From positions 1 through 64,000 of the forward strand of contig JAEYMU010000012.1 of NCBI GenBank assembly GCA_023407175.1: a DNA stretch of 64,000 nt, written 5' to 3'. Under the pieces are notes generated by a model, which did not search any database, was not told the DNA's origin, and saw nothing but the letters and a program-made list of their open reading frames with translations. The position numbers and the translations under genes are program-made. Positions 54,134-61,776 of this stretch are shown one piece after another (the stretch's first letter is position 1; each line of letters starts with the position of its first letter). The stretch is from Bacillota bacterium. GTDB lineage: Bacteria > Bacillota_A > Clostridia > Lachnospirales > Lachnospiraceae.

Positions 54134-55177
54134 CTATTCCTCACTGCTCAATATCGTAAATTCGCTTTTTAAGCTGTCTGAAATCGTAATTCCTAATTGA
54201 TCTGCCGTGTCCATATTAATCATTTTTGCATATTCGGCAATCTGTTCCACCGGATTATCTGAAATTGCTTCTCCGTTTACAATACGCGCGATCATGGCTG
54301 CCGTTTGTTTGCCAAGGACAGTATAATCAATACCAACGGTTGCCAGACCGCCATCCTTTACCATGGAGTCTGCTCCCACATAAATGGGAAGCTTTGCATC
54401 CGTCGCTACCTGAAGATAGGTGGGCATTGCGGAAGCAACCATATTGTCATTCGGAGTAAAGAACGCATCCACATCGCCTACCAGTGAGGAAGCGGCCTGC
54501 TGTAAATCCGCAGTACTGGTAATGGTAGCCTCCTTATATGCAATTCCGTTATCATCACAGTATTTCTTGGCCCGCTCGATACCGGATACAGAGTTGATCT
54601 CACTTGTATTATAGACAAAGCCAAAGGTCTTTACATCGGGTGTCAGCTCCAAAGCCATGGTAAAAATGTCTTCAATCGGTATATAGTTGGATACACCGGT
54701 AATATTGCCCGTCGTCTCCTCAAAGGAGGTCACGAGTCCTGCTGCCACCGGATCACTGACTGCAGAGAAGATAATCGGTATCGTAGTGGTTGCTGCCATA
54801 GCTGCCTGTGCGGTGGGCGTTGCAATTGGAACCAGAATATCCACTCCGTCACTGATCATACTCTGCATAATAGTAGCCAACGCAGAAGAATCGCCGTTGG
54901 CGTTCTGGAATTCTATCTCAATCTTATCACTTAAGCCAAGTGCGTCCAGCTCCGATACGATGGTATCATGGATCTGGTTCAGAGACGGATGATCCACATG
55001 CTGTATGATACCAATTTTAATTTTGTCCGTATTTCCGGCTCCGGTCGTAGTCTGGGCAGCCTCGGTAGGTGTCTGGGTTGCATCACTTCCCGCGTCCTTG
55101 TTATCCTTATTTCCACATCCGGTCAACGCTGTAATAATCATGGTCATCGTTAATAATAGCGCTAATAATTTCTTCAT
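54134..55177 (-). CDS. ABC importer binding lipoprotein, TrpX type (tryptophan)
   Basis: This 347-residue lipoprotein starts at ATG 55177, 8 nt after GGAGG. Its signal ends ITALTGC (lipid Cys about residue 20), followed by an Asp/Thr-rich linker. The fold is of the PF04392 type: IKIGIIQHVDHPSLNQIHDTIV, GVDILVPIATPTAQAA, FSAVSDPVAAGLV and FTPNDNMVASAMPTY. In Firmicutes this family includes tryptophan- and tyrosine-linked importers, and the T-box upstream points to tryptophan. Confidence 0.88.
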   Translation of the reverse strand: MKKLLALLLTMTMIITALTGCGNKDNKDAGSDATQTPTEAAQTTTGAGNTDKIKIGIIQHVDHPSLNQIHDTIVSELDALGLSDKIEIEFQNANGDSSALATIMQSMISDGVDILVPIATPTAQAAMAATTTIPIIFSAVSDPVAAGLVTSFEETTGNITGVSNYIPIEDIFTMALELTPDVKTFGFVYNTSEINSVSGIERAKKYCDDNGIAYKEATITSTADLQQAASSLVGDVDAFFTPNDNMVASAMPTYLQVATDAKLPIYVGADSMVKDGGLATVGIDYTVLGKQTAAMIARIVNGEAISDNPVEQIAEYAKMINMDTADQLGITISDSLKSEFTILSSEE

Positions 55178-55267
55178 TGATTTTTCCTCCTTATTATCCT
55201 CTGGTTGCTTATATAAAATAAATACGAGCTTATGTTGATTTCGAAGCGGGCGCCGCATAATGATAAA

Positions 55268-55539
55268 ACAAAAAAATCTGTCCCCGCTAAGGACAGATCA
55301 TCATCTGCTATGCCACCTTAATCATTGATTATACGCAGCGGATACAGGCTCCGTATAATACTTTCTCGAAAATGCCAACACATTCTCTGTTGTTAACGCC
55401 AACTACGTCTCAGATACTTGACAGCCGTCTTTCCCCTTGCCCTCCGTGGTCCATTTGCCGTACAGCATTTCCGCAGGTTCTCAGCAATCCCTGCTCTCTG
55501 TTGGTGCTTATTGCGGTTTGATCTCCACATCATCGGTTT
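55268..55539 (-). promoter_or_regulatory. T-box leader, tryptophan-specific
   Basis: A leader of about 270 nt runs from a consensus promoter to the binding-protein gene. It has a Stem I region with AGAGAG and GCTGAGAACCTGC motifs. A specifier codon UGG (Trp) lies at 55453-55451, placed directly 5' of the CCAC strand that closes the lower stem with GUGG. The antiterminator (55319-55287) can be drawn as AAGG/CCTT, a 7-nt bulge UGGCAUA, and GCAGAU/AUCUGU. A competing terminator (55277-55298, ATCTGTCC arms) has seven T after it. The bulge starts UGGC, which pairs with the GCCA end expected for bacterial tRNA-Trp, but the usual ACC after UGGN is changed to AUA. Confidence 0.85.
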
Positions 55540-55545
55540 TAATGT

Positions 55546-55574
55546 ATTATAAACCAGGGCTATGACCCTGTCAA
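55546..55574 (-). promoter_or_regulatory. Promoter of the T-box-trp importer unit
   Basis: On the minus strand a perfect TTGACA (55574-55569) and a perfect TATAAT (55551-55546) are 17 nt apart, with a start near 55539. Confidence 0.85.
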
Positions 55575-55639
55575 GTCTATTTCCGGTACAAACTGGCACG
55601 TTGATTACATGTTGATTACAATTAGCCTTGCGGCAAAAT

Positions 55640-55683
55640 TGACTGCACAGAGAAGGGAACCTTCTTCAGGCTCCCCTCTCTGC
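55640..55683 (-). terminator. Probable terminator of the alcohol dehydrogenase-sda-MFS operon
   Basis: A G/C-rich stem (GCAGAGAGGGGA-type arm with TCCCTTCTCTGTGC) lies about 47 nt after the MFS stop. A short TTTT tail follows on the minus strand. Confidence 0.55.
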
Positions 55684-55729
55684 TTGGATTATTAGTATGA
55701 TGTATCTCAAATATATGTAGCTGGCATAA

Positions 55730-56923
55730 TTATTCAGGCTTTTTCAGCCCAAGCAGCAGGAGAAAGCCAAGAATATTGGCCGCCGCTGCTATGATAAAGG
55801 AGAAAGAGGTTCCCATGGGCATCGTCTTAACTGCCCGGACGATATAGGGACAGCCAATGGAACAGACCGCGTACCCCAGCATGACAACGCCGTAATTGAT
55901 TCCTGCATTCTTAATTCCGAAATAGTCCGAGCTGATGGTCGGATACATCCCCATAAAACCGCCATAGGTAAGTGCAATACAGGCAATCAGGACTAAAAAC
56001 AAATTTCCTGCGGCAACAGTAAGGGCCAGGATGGAGCCCATACTAAAAACAAATAAAAACATCAATAAAAGCTTGCGCCCGATGCGATCCGACAACCAGG
56101 GTGCCGTCAGCCTTCCGGTGGAATTCATGACGGACATCAGCATTACTCCGGCAAGTGCCGTCCCCGTACTTAAGCCCCGCTCCACTCCCAGGCTCATGAG
56201 CATTGGATTTATGAGAAAATAGGCCGGTACGGCAAGCATAAAGGATAGGGCTATAATATAATACTGCCTTGTTTTCAACATCTCGCGGACACCGTACTGT
56301 TTCCCTGTCATAGGAATATTCACCGGACGGTAATTTTCCATATACCCCTTTGGAGGCGCCTTGATTACCCATCCGCAGACAATACAAATAAAATACAGGG
56401 AGCCTGCCACCACAGTCATGGCCCTTGTAAAGCCTTCTGTAACCAGGAAGTGCTGTGCAATGGGATTCATGATCAGTCCGAAGAGTCCGGCGCAGCAGAC
56501 AATAATACCGGTTACCATACCCCTTTTGTCCGGAAACCATTTCTGCATTGTGGCAAGCACCGTATTATAGGCAATTCCGCAGCCAAGGCCAACAATGATG
56601 CCGTAGGTTACATTCAGCAGCCAGGGCCGGTCCACCGGAACAAATGCAGTGGCCAGAAGTCCCAGGCACATAACGGTGCTGCCGGCATAAACAAGAAGGG
56701 TTGCATTCAGCTTCTTTTGCAAAAATCCCCCGACCAGGTTGCCGATTGCAAACAGGCCCAGCATAATGCCAAAGGGCTGGTTGGCCGCCGAGGTATCCAG
56801 GGAATACTTTGTGATGGCATAGGGCTGGAATACGCTCCATACATAGGCAATTCCATAGCAGAATTGTACGCATGCTCCCAAGGCCAGAATAAGATATCTG
56901 TTTCTGATTTTATCTGTCGTCAT
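55730..56923 (-). CDS. OFA-type MFS transporter (organic-acid antiporter family)
   Basis: This 397-residue, 12-helix transporter belongs to the oxalate/formate antiporter group: GACVQFCYGIAYVWSVFQPY, GLGCGIAYNTVLATMQKWFPDKRGMVTGIIVCCAGLFGL and APWLSDRIGRKLLLM. It is the last gene of a unit with the two L-serine dehydratase subunits and an iron alcohol dehydrogenase, 21 nt after sdaAA. A carboxylate exchanged during serine or pyruvate metabolism is a reasonable guess; true oxalate/formate exchange is only one possibility. Confidence 0.85.
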   Translation of the reverse strand: MTTDKIRNRYLILALGACVQFCYGIAYVWSVFQPYAITKYSLDTSAANQPFGIMLGLFAIGNLVGGFLQKKLNATLLVYAGSTVMCLGLLATAFVPVDRPWLLNVTYGIIVGLGCGIAYNTVLATMQKWFPDKRGMVTGIIVCCAGLFGLIMNPIAQHFLVTEGFTRAMTVVAGSLYFICIVCGWVIKAPPKGYMENYRPVNIPMTGKQYGVREMLKTRQYYIIALSFMLAVPAYFLINPMLMSLGVERGLSTGTALAGVMLMSVMNSTGRLTAPWLSDRIGRKLLLMFLFVFSMGSILALTVAAGNLFLVLIACIALTYGGFMGMYPTISSDYFGIKNAGINYGVVMLGYAVCSIGCPYIVRAVKTMPMGTSFSFIIAAAANILGFLLLLGLKKPE

Positions 56924-56944
56924 GTAAGTTAATTTCCTCTCCGG

Positions 56945-57814
56945 TTATTCCATAATTCGTAAAGCGATTTCCTGACCTGTCGGAGTCGCGGCAAGCCCGC
57001 CCTCTCCTGTCTCCCGAAGTATCTTCGGCATTGCTTCGCCGATATCCCGCATCGCATCAATTACCTCGTCCGGAGGGATTCTGCTCCTGATTCCTGCCAC
57101 CGCCATATCTGCACTGGCAATGGCGTTTACCGCCCCGATTACATTTCTTTTTACACAGGGAATTTCCACAAGACCGGCCACCGTATCACAGACCAGCCCA
57201 AGAAGGTTTTTCAGGCTCATTGCCACTGCGTGTACAATCGCCTGTGCATCACCGCCGTTTAAATAGCAGAGGGCACCTGCCGCCATGGCGCTTGCCGAAC
57301 CGATCTCCGCCTGACAGCCTCCGGCGGCACCGGAAAGAAATGCCCGGCTGGCGATTACCTCGCCAATCCCGGAGGCCACATACATCGCCTCCAGCATCCT
57401 GTCCACGCTGGCATGATATTGCTCCTCATAGGTCAGAAGAATTGCCGGAATAACCCCGCAGGAGCCTGCGGTGGGCGCTGCGACAATCTTCTTCATACAG
57501 GCATTGGATTCTCCCATCTTAAGAGCCTTTGCGATTACCTCACCCTGAAAGGGCCCGCTGATCAAGCTGCCCTTTTTCAGAGCCGCCGACAGCCTGGCGC
57601 CGTCGCCTCCAACCAGCCTGCTGGCTGATTTCAGTGCGGCCTCATAGGCCTCATCGGCACGCTTCATGCTATGATAGAGGCTGTACATCCTTTGCAGGGA
57701 TTCTTCCCTGGTCGTCAGCCTTTCATTGATATCATCCTCCAGTACAACCTCCCAGAAGGCCTTCTCCCTGGTGATACTAAGTTCAACGATTTCACTGAGA
57801 GCTTTAAAACTCAT
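56945..57814 (-). CDS. sdaAA: L-serine ammonia-lyase, iron-sulfur-dependent, alpha subunit
   Basis: This 289-residue catalytic subunit deaminates L-serine to pyruvate and ammonia using a [4Fe-4S] cluster. Cluster cysteines are expected in NACMKKIVAAPTAGSCGVIPA and GLVCDTVAGLVEIPCVKRN. GAAGGCQAEIGSASAMAAGAL is diagnostic. The ATG lies inside the end of sdaAB (11-nt overlap) with GGAGG from within that gene, so the two subunits are made together. Confidence 0.95.
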   Translation of the reverse strand: MSFKALSEIVELSITREKAFWEVVLEDDINERLTTREESLQRMYSLYHSMKRADEAYEAALKSASRLVGGDGARLSAALKKGSLISGPFQGEVIAKALKMGESNACMKKIVAAPTAGSCGVIPAILLTYEEQYHASVDRMLEAMYVASGIGEVIASRAFLSGAAGGCQAEIGSASAMAAGALCYLNGGDAQAIVHAVAMSLKNLLGLVCDTVAGLVEIPCVKRNVIGAVNAIASADMAVAGIRSRIPPDEVIDAMRDIGEAMPKILRETGEGGLAATPTGQEIALRIME

Positions 57815-58478
57815 TTTTTTCCTCCATACTTAAGTATGTGACCTTAACCACACCTTCCAGCTTTCGCAGCCAGCCGAGGGCTTCTAGCGGTATCTCCTGG
57901 TCACATTCAATGACCATAACCGCATTTCCGCCGCGCTTGTCGCGGTAAAGCTGCATGGTTGCAATATTAACCGATTTATGGCCCAGCATAGAGGTTACCT
58001 CGGAGACATGCCCCGGCTGGTCCAGATTATGAACAATGAGGGTAGGATAACAGGCGCAGATATTTGCATCCAGCCCGTCAATCTTATTAATCATGATCTG
58101 ACCTCCGCCGATGGAGGAAGCCTCCACCTCCAGCTCTCTTCCATAGACACCCTGTAACTTTAACAGCACCGTGTTCGGATGGGCACCCCGCAGCTCGATT
58201 CCGGTAAAGCTGTATTTTATCCCATGCTCCTCTGCAATCAGGAGGCTGTTCGGAATCCGTTCATCATCCGGCTTCATTCCAAGCAGCCCGGCAATCAGCG
58301 CTTTATCCGTTCCATGACCTTTGCCCGTTGCAAAAAATGAGCCATGCAGGTAGATATCTGCAGACTGTATTTCTTCCCGAAGCAGCTGCCTGCAGGTAAA
58401 GCCGATTTTTACCGCTCCCGCGGTATGGGAGCTTGAGGGACCGACCATAACAGGTCCTATAATATCAAATATATTCAC
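57804..58478 (-). CDS. sdaAB: L-serine ammonia-lyase, iron-sulfur-dependent, beta subunit
   Basis: This 224-residue partner has the N-terminal SDH_beta domain (NIFDIIGPVMVGPSSSHTAGAVKIG, HGSFFATGKGHGTDKALIAGLLGM). A C-terminal ACT domain covers about 148-215 (LIVHNLDQPGHVSEVTSMLGHKSVNI), a typical site for amino-acid sensing. Translation begins at GTG 58478, only 22 nt after the dehydrogenase stop; the purine-rich GGAAGGA site is rather far (about 12-14 nt), which may lower expression. Confidence 0.95.
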   Translation of the reverse strand: MNIFDIIGPVMVGPSSSHTAGAVKIGFTCRQLLREEIQSADIYLHGSFFATGKGHGTDKALIAGLLGMKPDDERIPNSLLIAEEHGIKYSFTGIELRGAHPNTVLLKLQGVYGRELEVEASSIGGGQIMINKIDGLDANICACYPTLIVHNLDQPGHVSEVTSMLGHKSVNIATMQLYRDKRGGNAVMVIECDQEIPLEALGWLRKLEGVVKVTYLSMEEKNEF

Positions 58479-58499
58479 GGTGCCAACACTATCCTTCCA

Positions 58500-59648
58500 T
58501 TACATCGCTTTTCTGTACAGCATTTCAATATCCCTGATATTGCTTTTTCTTGGATTTACCGCGATATTGCCGCTCTTCATGGCATCAGCCGCCATCTCGG
58601 GTATCTTATCCTCCGTAACTCCAACCTGGCTTAAGGACTCGGGAATTCCCAGCTCTCCGGTAAGTCTTTTTACCTCCCTTACCAGGGTATATGGGTCAAA
58701 ATAGTATTCCTTTTCCTTGCTCTCCTTAATCAAATCATAGATGATTTCATACCTTCCGTTGTCTGCTAATGCATTATATTCCAGAACTGTCGGAAGGAGA
58801 ATGGCATTGGCTACTCCGTGGGGCACATTAAAGAAGCCGCCAAGGGGGTGGGCCATGGCATGCACATTGCCAAGCCTTGCCCAGGCAAAGGCGATACCGG
58901 CAAAGGTACTGGCAAGCATCATGGCAGAGGCTGCCTCCTCGTTGCTTCTATCTGCTACAAAACGGCGGATGTTCTTTCCAATCAGCTTCATGGCCTTTTC
59001 CGCCATGGCGTCGGTAAAGGGCGAGGCCGCCTTCGACAGGTATGCTTCTATTGCGTGAACCAACGCATCCATTCCGGTTGCTGCCGCGATAGAGTGGGGA
59101 AGCGACATAATCATCTCAGGATCAAGCAGTGCATAGCAGGGTACCAGCTCATAGCTGAATACGGTTAATTTATAATTTCTCGCCTTATCTGTAATAACGG
59201 CAAAGGCCGTAACCTCACTTCCGGTGCCGGCAGTTGTAGGGATTGCAATAATCGGCAGGGTCTTGCCCGGAACCTTGTCGGCTCCCTCATAATCGGTAAT
59301 CTCCTTGCCATATACCGCAAGCACTCCCACCGCCTTGGCCACATCCATGGGGCTTCCGCCGCCCAGCGCTATGATACCGGCCGCCTTGCTCTTTTTATAA
59401 ACTGCTGTGGCTGCCTTAACTGTTTCCACCGAGGGGTTGGGTTCTATGTCAAGGAACTCCTCATGCTGGACCCCGGCCTCATCTAAGATATCGGTAATCT
59501 TTTTTACAGCTCCTGCCTTCTCCAGACCCCGGTCCGATATAATCAGTACCTTTCCCTGGACCTTATTTTGCAGCAATGCCGGCAGCTTCCTCAGACTGCC
59601 CTTTCCAAATACAATATTTTGGGGAATTGAAAACATAAAATCCTGCAT
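58500..59648 (-). CDS. Iron-containing alcohol dehydrogenase
   Basis: This 382-residue group III dehydrogenase has GGGSPMDVAKAVGVLAVYG and IPTTAGTGSEVTAFAVIT, with metal-ligand regions TGMDALVHAIEAYLS, HAMAHPLGG and NVPHGVANAILLP. It resembles lactaldehyde/1,3-propanediol-type reductases. Its start has AAAGGA about 7-10 nt upstream. It is first in a unit with sdaAB, sdaAA and an OFA-type transporter, so it may dispose of reducing power from serine-derived pyruvate or reduce a related aldehyde. Confidence 0.87.
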   Translation of the reverse strand: MQDFMFSIPQNIVFGKGSLRKLPALLQNKVQGKVLIISDRGLEKAGAVKKITDILDEAGVQHEEFLDIEPNPSVETVKAATAVYKKSKAAGIIALGGGSPMDVAKAVGVLAVYGKEITDYEGADKVPGKTLPIIAIPTTAGTGSEVTAFAVITDKARNYKLTVFSYELVPCYALLDPEMIMSLPHSIAAATGMDALVHAIEAYLSKAASPFTDAMAEKAMKLIGKNIRRFVADRSNEEAASAMMLASTFAGIAFAWARLGNVHAMAHPLGGFFNVPHGVANAILLPTVLEYNALADNGRYEIIYDLIKESKEKEYYFDPYTLVREVKRLTGELGIPESLSQVGVTEDKIPEMAADAMKSGNIAVNPRKSNIRDIEMLYRKAM

Positions 59649-59721
59649 GATTAATTTTCCTTTCTTATTAAATTTTATTCTTAAAACAAGGGCATCGCTT
59701 TCCTATTTTGCGTCTGCCCTA

Positions 59722-59775
59722 AAAACTTAGCCGGGCTGCTGCAATACGCAATCGGTATATTTCACAGCAACCCGG
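59722..59775 (-). terminator. Hairpin after the AraC gene
   Basis: Arms at 59731-59741 and 59765-59775 (CCGGG and TGCTG blocks with one mismatch) are followed after 5 nt by TTTTT on the minus strand. It probably ends the AraC transcript before the alcohol dehydrogenase gene. Confidence 0.55.
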
Positions 59776-59788
59776 ATATTCTACAGCT

Positions 59789-59857
59789 TCACCACTTCGA
59801 GAACTGCTTCTTCATAATCTCAACAGCTTTGTCGCAATCATTATATTCTGCAAAGAT
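59789..59857 (-). pseudogene. Possible C-terminal gene remnant
   Basis: On the minus strand 22 codons after a stop read IFAEYNDCDKAVEIMKKQ and end in FSKW before TGA. The composition looks like the C-terminus of a real protein, but there is no start codon or ribosome binding site. An 11-bp inverted repeat (CAATACGCAAT, 59742-59752 and 59860-59870) brackets the region. I do not know the parent gene. Confidence 0.2.
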
Positions 59858-59907
59858 CTATTGCGTATTGGAAAAATTAATACTTTATCTCCAATGGACA
59901 CAAAACT

Positions 59908-60663
59908 CTACACTATGGCGATCTCATTCATTTTCAGAAATACTGTCGGTGTTATAGATGTAAACCGTTTGAACTCATGAATAAAATGTGCCTGATCATA
60001 AAAACCAAGACGCTCATATACCTCATCTTCCTTATTCTCCTTAACGATATCGATCGCCTGCTGGAGACGGATAATACTGGCGTATTTTTTCACGGAAACT
60101 CCCACATTGTTCTTAAAAATCCGATCTACATAACAATGACTGTAGCCTGTTGTGTTCACCAGCTCCGTAATATTGATAAAGCCTGATTCTTCCCTGACTG
60201 CCCTGATGATAAAGGAGGTTATGACATTAGTCCGGATGTCCTCCTGAAGCTTAAAATTAGCCAGAAAATAATCTGTTCTTTCCTCCAGGGTCTCCAGTCT
60301 GCTTAGTGCCGGCTGCATTTCATCAAGTCTCATGAATTCCTTCAATTCACAGCGGTTATTCACTATTTGGACCATCCGTTTCTTAAAGCATTCCGGAACG
60401 GCGCCCGGATTGAATCTGATGCCAAAGCATCTGTCATACCTTCCGATTCCCGAAACACGTCCAGTCAAAGGACTTCCGCACACATAGGCTTCTGCCATAT
60501 CACCCTTCCATAAAAACTCAATGTCCACACACCCATCCGGAATTGCTATGATATCCTGATAGTCGGGATTAATTATTTCATAAAACTTGTTAAATATCTT
60601 ACTGCTAACGATGATTTCCCTATAACCGATATTTCTCTTCAGGCAAAAAGATTTATGATTCAT
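59908..60663 (-). CDS. AraC-family regulator with DUF6597-like N-terminal domain
   Basis: This 251-residue regulator has an N-terminal sensory region (about 10-130; IIAIPDGCVDIEFLW, YVCGSPLTGRVSGIGRYDRCFGIRFNPGAVP). Its C-terminal AraC HTH pair covers about 150-250 (ITELVNTTGYSHCYVDRIFKNNVG, GFYDQAHFIHEFKRFTSITPTVF). The start at 60663 follows GGGAG. It lies upstream of the alcohol dehydrogenase-sda-transporter genes on the same strand and is their most likely regulator. Confidence 0.85.
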   Translation of the reverse strand: MNHKSFCLKRNIGYREIIVSSKIFNKFYEIINPDYQDIIAIPDGCVDIEFLWKGDMAEAYVCGSPLTGRVSGIGRYDRCFGIRFNPGAVPECFKKRMVQIVNNRCELKEFMRLDEMQPALSRLETLEERTDYFLANFKLQEDIRTNVITSFIIRAVREESGFINITELVNTTGYSHCYVDRIFKNNVGVSVKKYASIIRLQQAIDIVKENKEDEVYERLGFYDQAHFIHEFKRFTSITPTVFLKMNEIAIV

Positions 60664-60934
60664 ACAATCGCTCCCAACATTAATCTGCTTTAAAAAAGAA
60701 GATGGCAAAGCCGTAATATCAACGTCTTTGCCAACCCCATCATAATACATTAATTATATTAATCCGTCAAGCTTATTAATATAGGTATTGCGAGCGCTTT
60801 GCTTAATAATATTAAGTATCGCCTTCAAAAAAACTTTACTAATAATTGTTTTGATTGATTCTTCAAACAATACCTGTTAAACTAAATATCATATAAAAGG
60901 CTCCCCTGCCACTTAGAATATGGAGGATTATCCC

Positions 60935-61072
60935 TTGAGTCTACCCCTTATTATAGTTATGCTGGCATCCATCTCATTATTTACGGTTGCAGCCTCCGCT
61001 TGTGTTGTTATACTAATTCTCTTCCTTAAAAACAAGAAAGCAGGAAGCAAAGAAGAAGGACACGCCGGGTAA
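60935..61072 (+). CDS. Predicted 45-residue single-pass membrane peptide
   Basis: A TTG start at 60935 lies 8 nt after GGAGG and opens 45 codons ending at 61072. The protein has one strong transmembrane segment (about residues 4-31, from LPLIIVMLASISLF to VVILILFL) and a short basic then acidic tail (KNKKAGSKEEG). The positive tail suggests a periplasm-out, cytoplasm-in C-terminus. I recognise no family; small membrane regulators or type I toxin-like peptides look similar. Confidence 0.5.
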   Translation: MSLPLIIVMLASISLFTVAASACVVILILFLKNKKAGSKEEGHAG

Positions 61073-61176
61073 TTATATGTCTGTTTCAGCTGTGATTTCT
61101 TTGTGAGCTTCCTGTGAAATTGAGGCTCCTGCCTTAATGAATGCGGTATTATATCCGATATAAGTATTGTAAATGA

Positions 61177-61318
61177 TATAGGTAATTGCGAAACAATATA
61201 ATCCGCTAAATTTTCCGAACAACAGATACAAATTTCTCCGCTCCAACGCTCCTTCCGCTCCGAAATTGTATGTGTTGTTCGAAAAATTATTAACTTTTGC
61301 GAGTTCCGCAATTACCTA
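61177..61318. mobile_element. MITE-like element, copy 2
   Basis: This 142-bp element has terminal inverted repeats (left TATAGGTAATTGCGAAAC, right complement TAGGTAATTGCGGAAC) and the same inner inverted repeat as copy 1 (AACAACAGATACAAATTT and partner). It is flanked by near-identical direct repeats TGTAAATGA and TGTAAATTA (8 of 9). It lies just upstream of the gene at 61350 and encodes no protein. Confidence 0.8.
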
Positions 61319-61349
61319 TGTAAATTATAACTTGAAGGGAGGCTTATTC

Positions 61350-61682
61350 ATGGCCTATTATGGTTTATCATCAGACAGTGCCGTATCCACACTCTTTAAC
61401 ACCTCCTCCGACACCTACAGCCTGCTCCAGGCGGCCTCCGAATACAATTCCTACCGGACTTTAAATCATGTCGTTACTTCTCTGAAATCCGGTATTGCTT
61501 CTGCTTCCTCGGAGAATGAAAAGACTGATCTTGAGGACAAGCTGAGTACCATTATGGATACGATAAAAAATCATGTTCCGGTCTCTATGACCAGCCAGAC
61601 CCTGACGCAGCAGGCCAAGGAGGAGGCAAATTCCATCCTCTCAAGCCTGGGGCTTGGAACAGCAATCAATACCACCGTATAA
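61350..61682 (+). CDS. Small protein of unknown function
   Basis: This 110-residue protein starts at ATG 61350 with GGGAGG 7 nt upstream. It is rich in Ser and Thr, lacks a signal peptide or membrane segment, and appears helical (TLNHVVTSLKSGIASASSENEKTDLEDKLSTIMDTI). It ends SLGLGTAINTTV. I recognise no domain. A MITE copy occupies the 30-170 bp upstream, and a 25-bp terminator hairpin follows. The good ribosome binding site and clean terminator argue that it is real. Confidence 0.7.
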   Translation: MAYYGLSSDSAVSTLFNTSSDTYSLLQAASEYNSYRTLNHVVTSLKSGIASASSENEKTDLEDKLSTIMDTIKNHVPVSMTSQTLTQQAKEEANSILSSLGLGTAINTTV

Positions 61683-61715
61683 AAATATCAGCAGATAAGA
61701 TTGTGCCTATGCCGG

Positions 61716-61770
61716 GCAGATGAAAACAGGGATGGTATCCTTTATGGATACCATCCCTGTTTTCATCTGC
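61716..61770. terminator. Perfect 25-bp terminator hairpin between convergent genes
   Basis: Arms 61716-61740 and 61746-61770 are perfectly complementary over 25 bp (GATGAAAACAGGGATGGTAT core) with a TTTAT loop. It serves the small gene on the left and the ABC gene on the right; T content is inside and just after the stem. Confidence 0.85.
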
Positions 61771-61776
61771 ATTTCG

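Noticed and set aside
55001..55177. Plus-strand frames inside the binding-protein gene of the trp importer
   Set aside because: They are opposite to the lipoprotein signal and linker of the binding protein, whose start, ribosome binding site and T-box leader are clear.
55393..55599. 68-codon minus-strand frame
   Set aside because: It lies within the T-box leader and its promoter, which explain the sequence.
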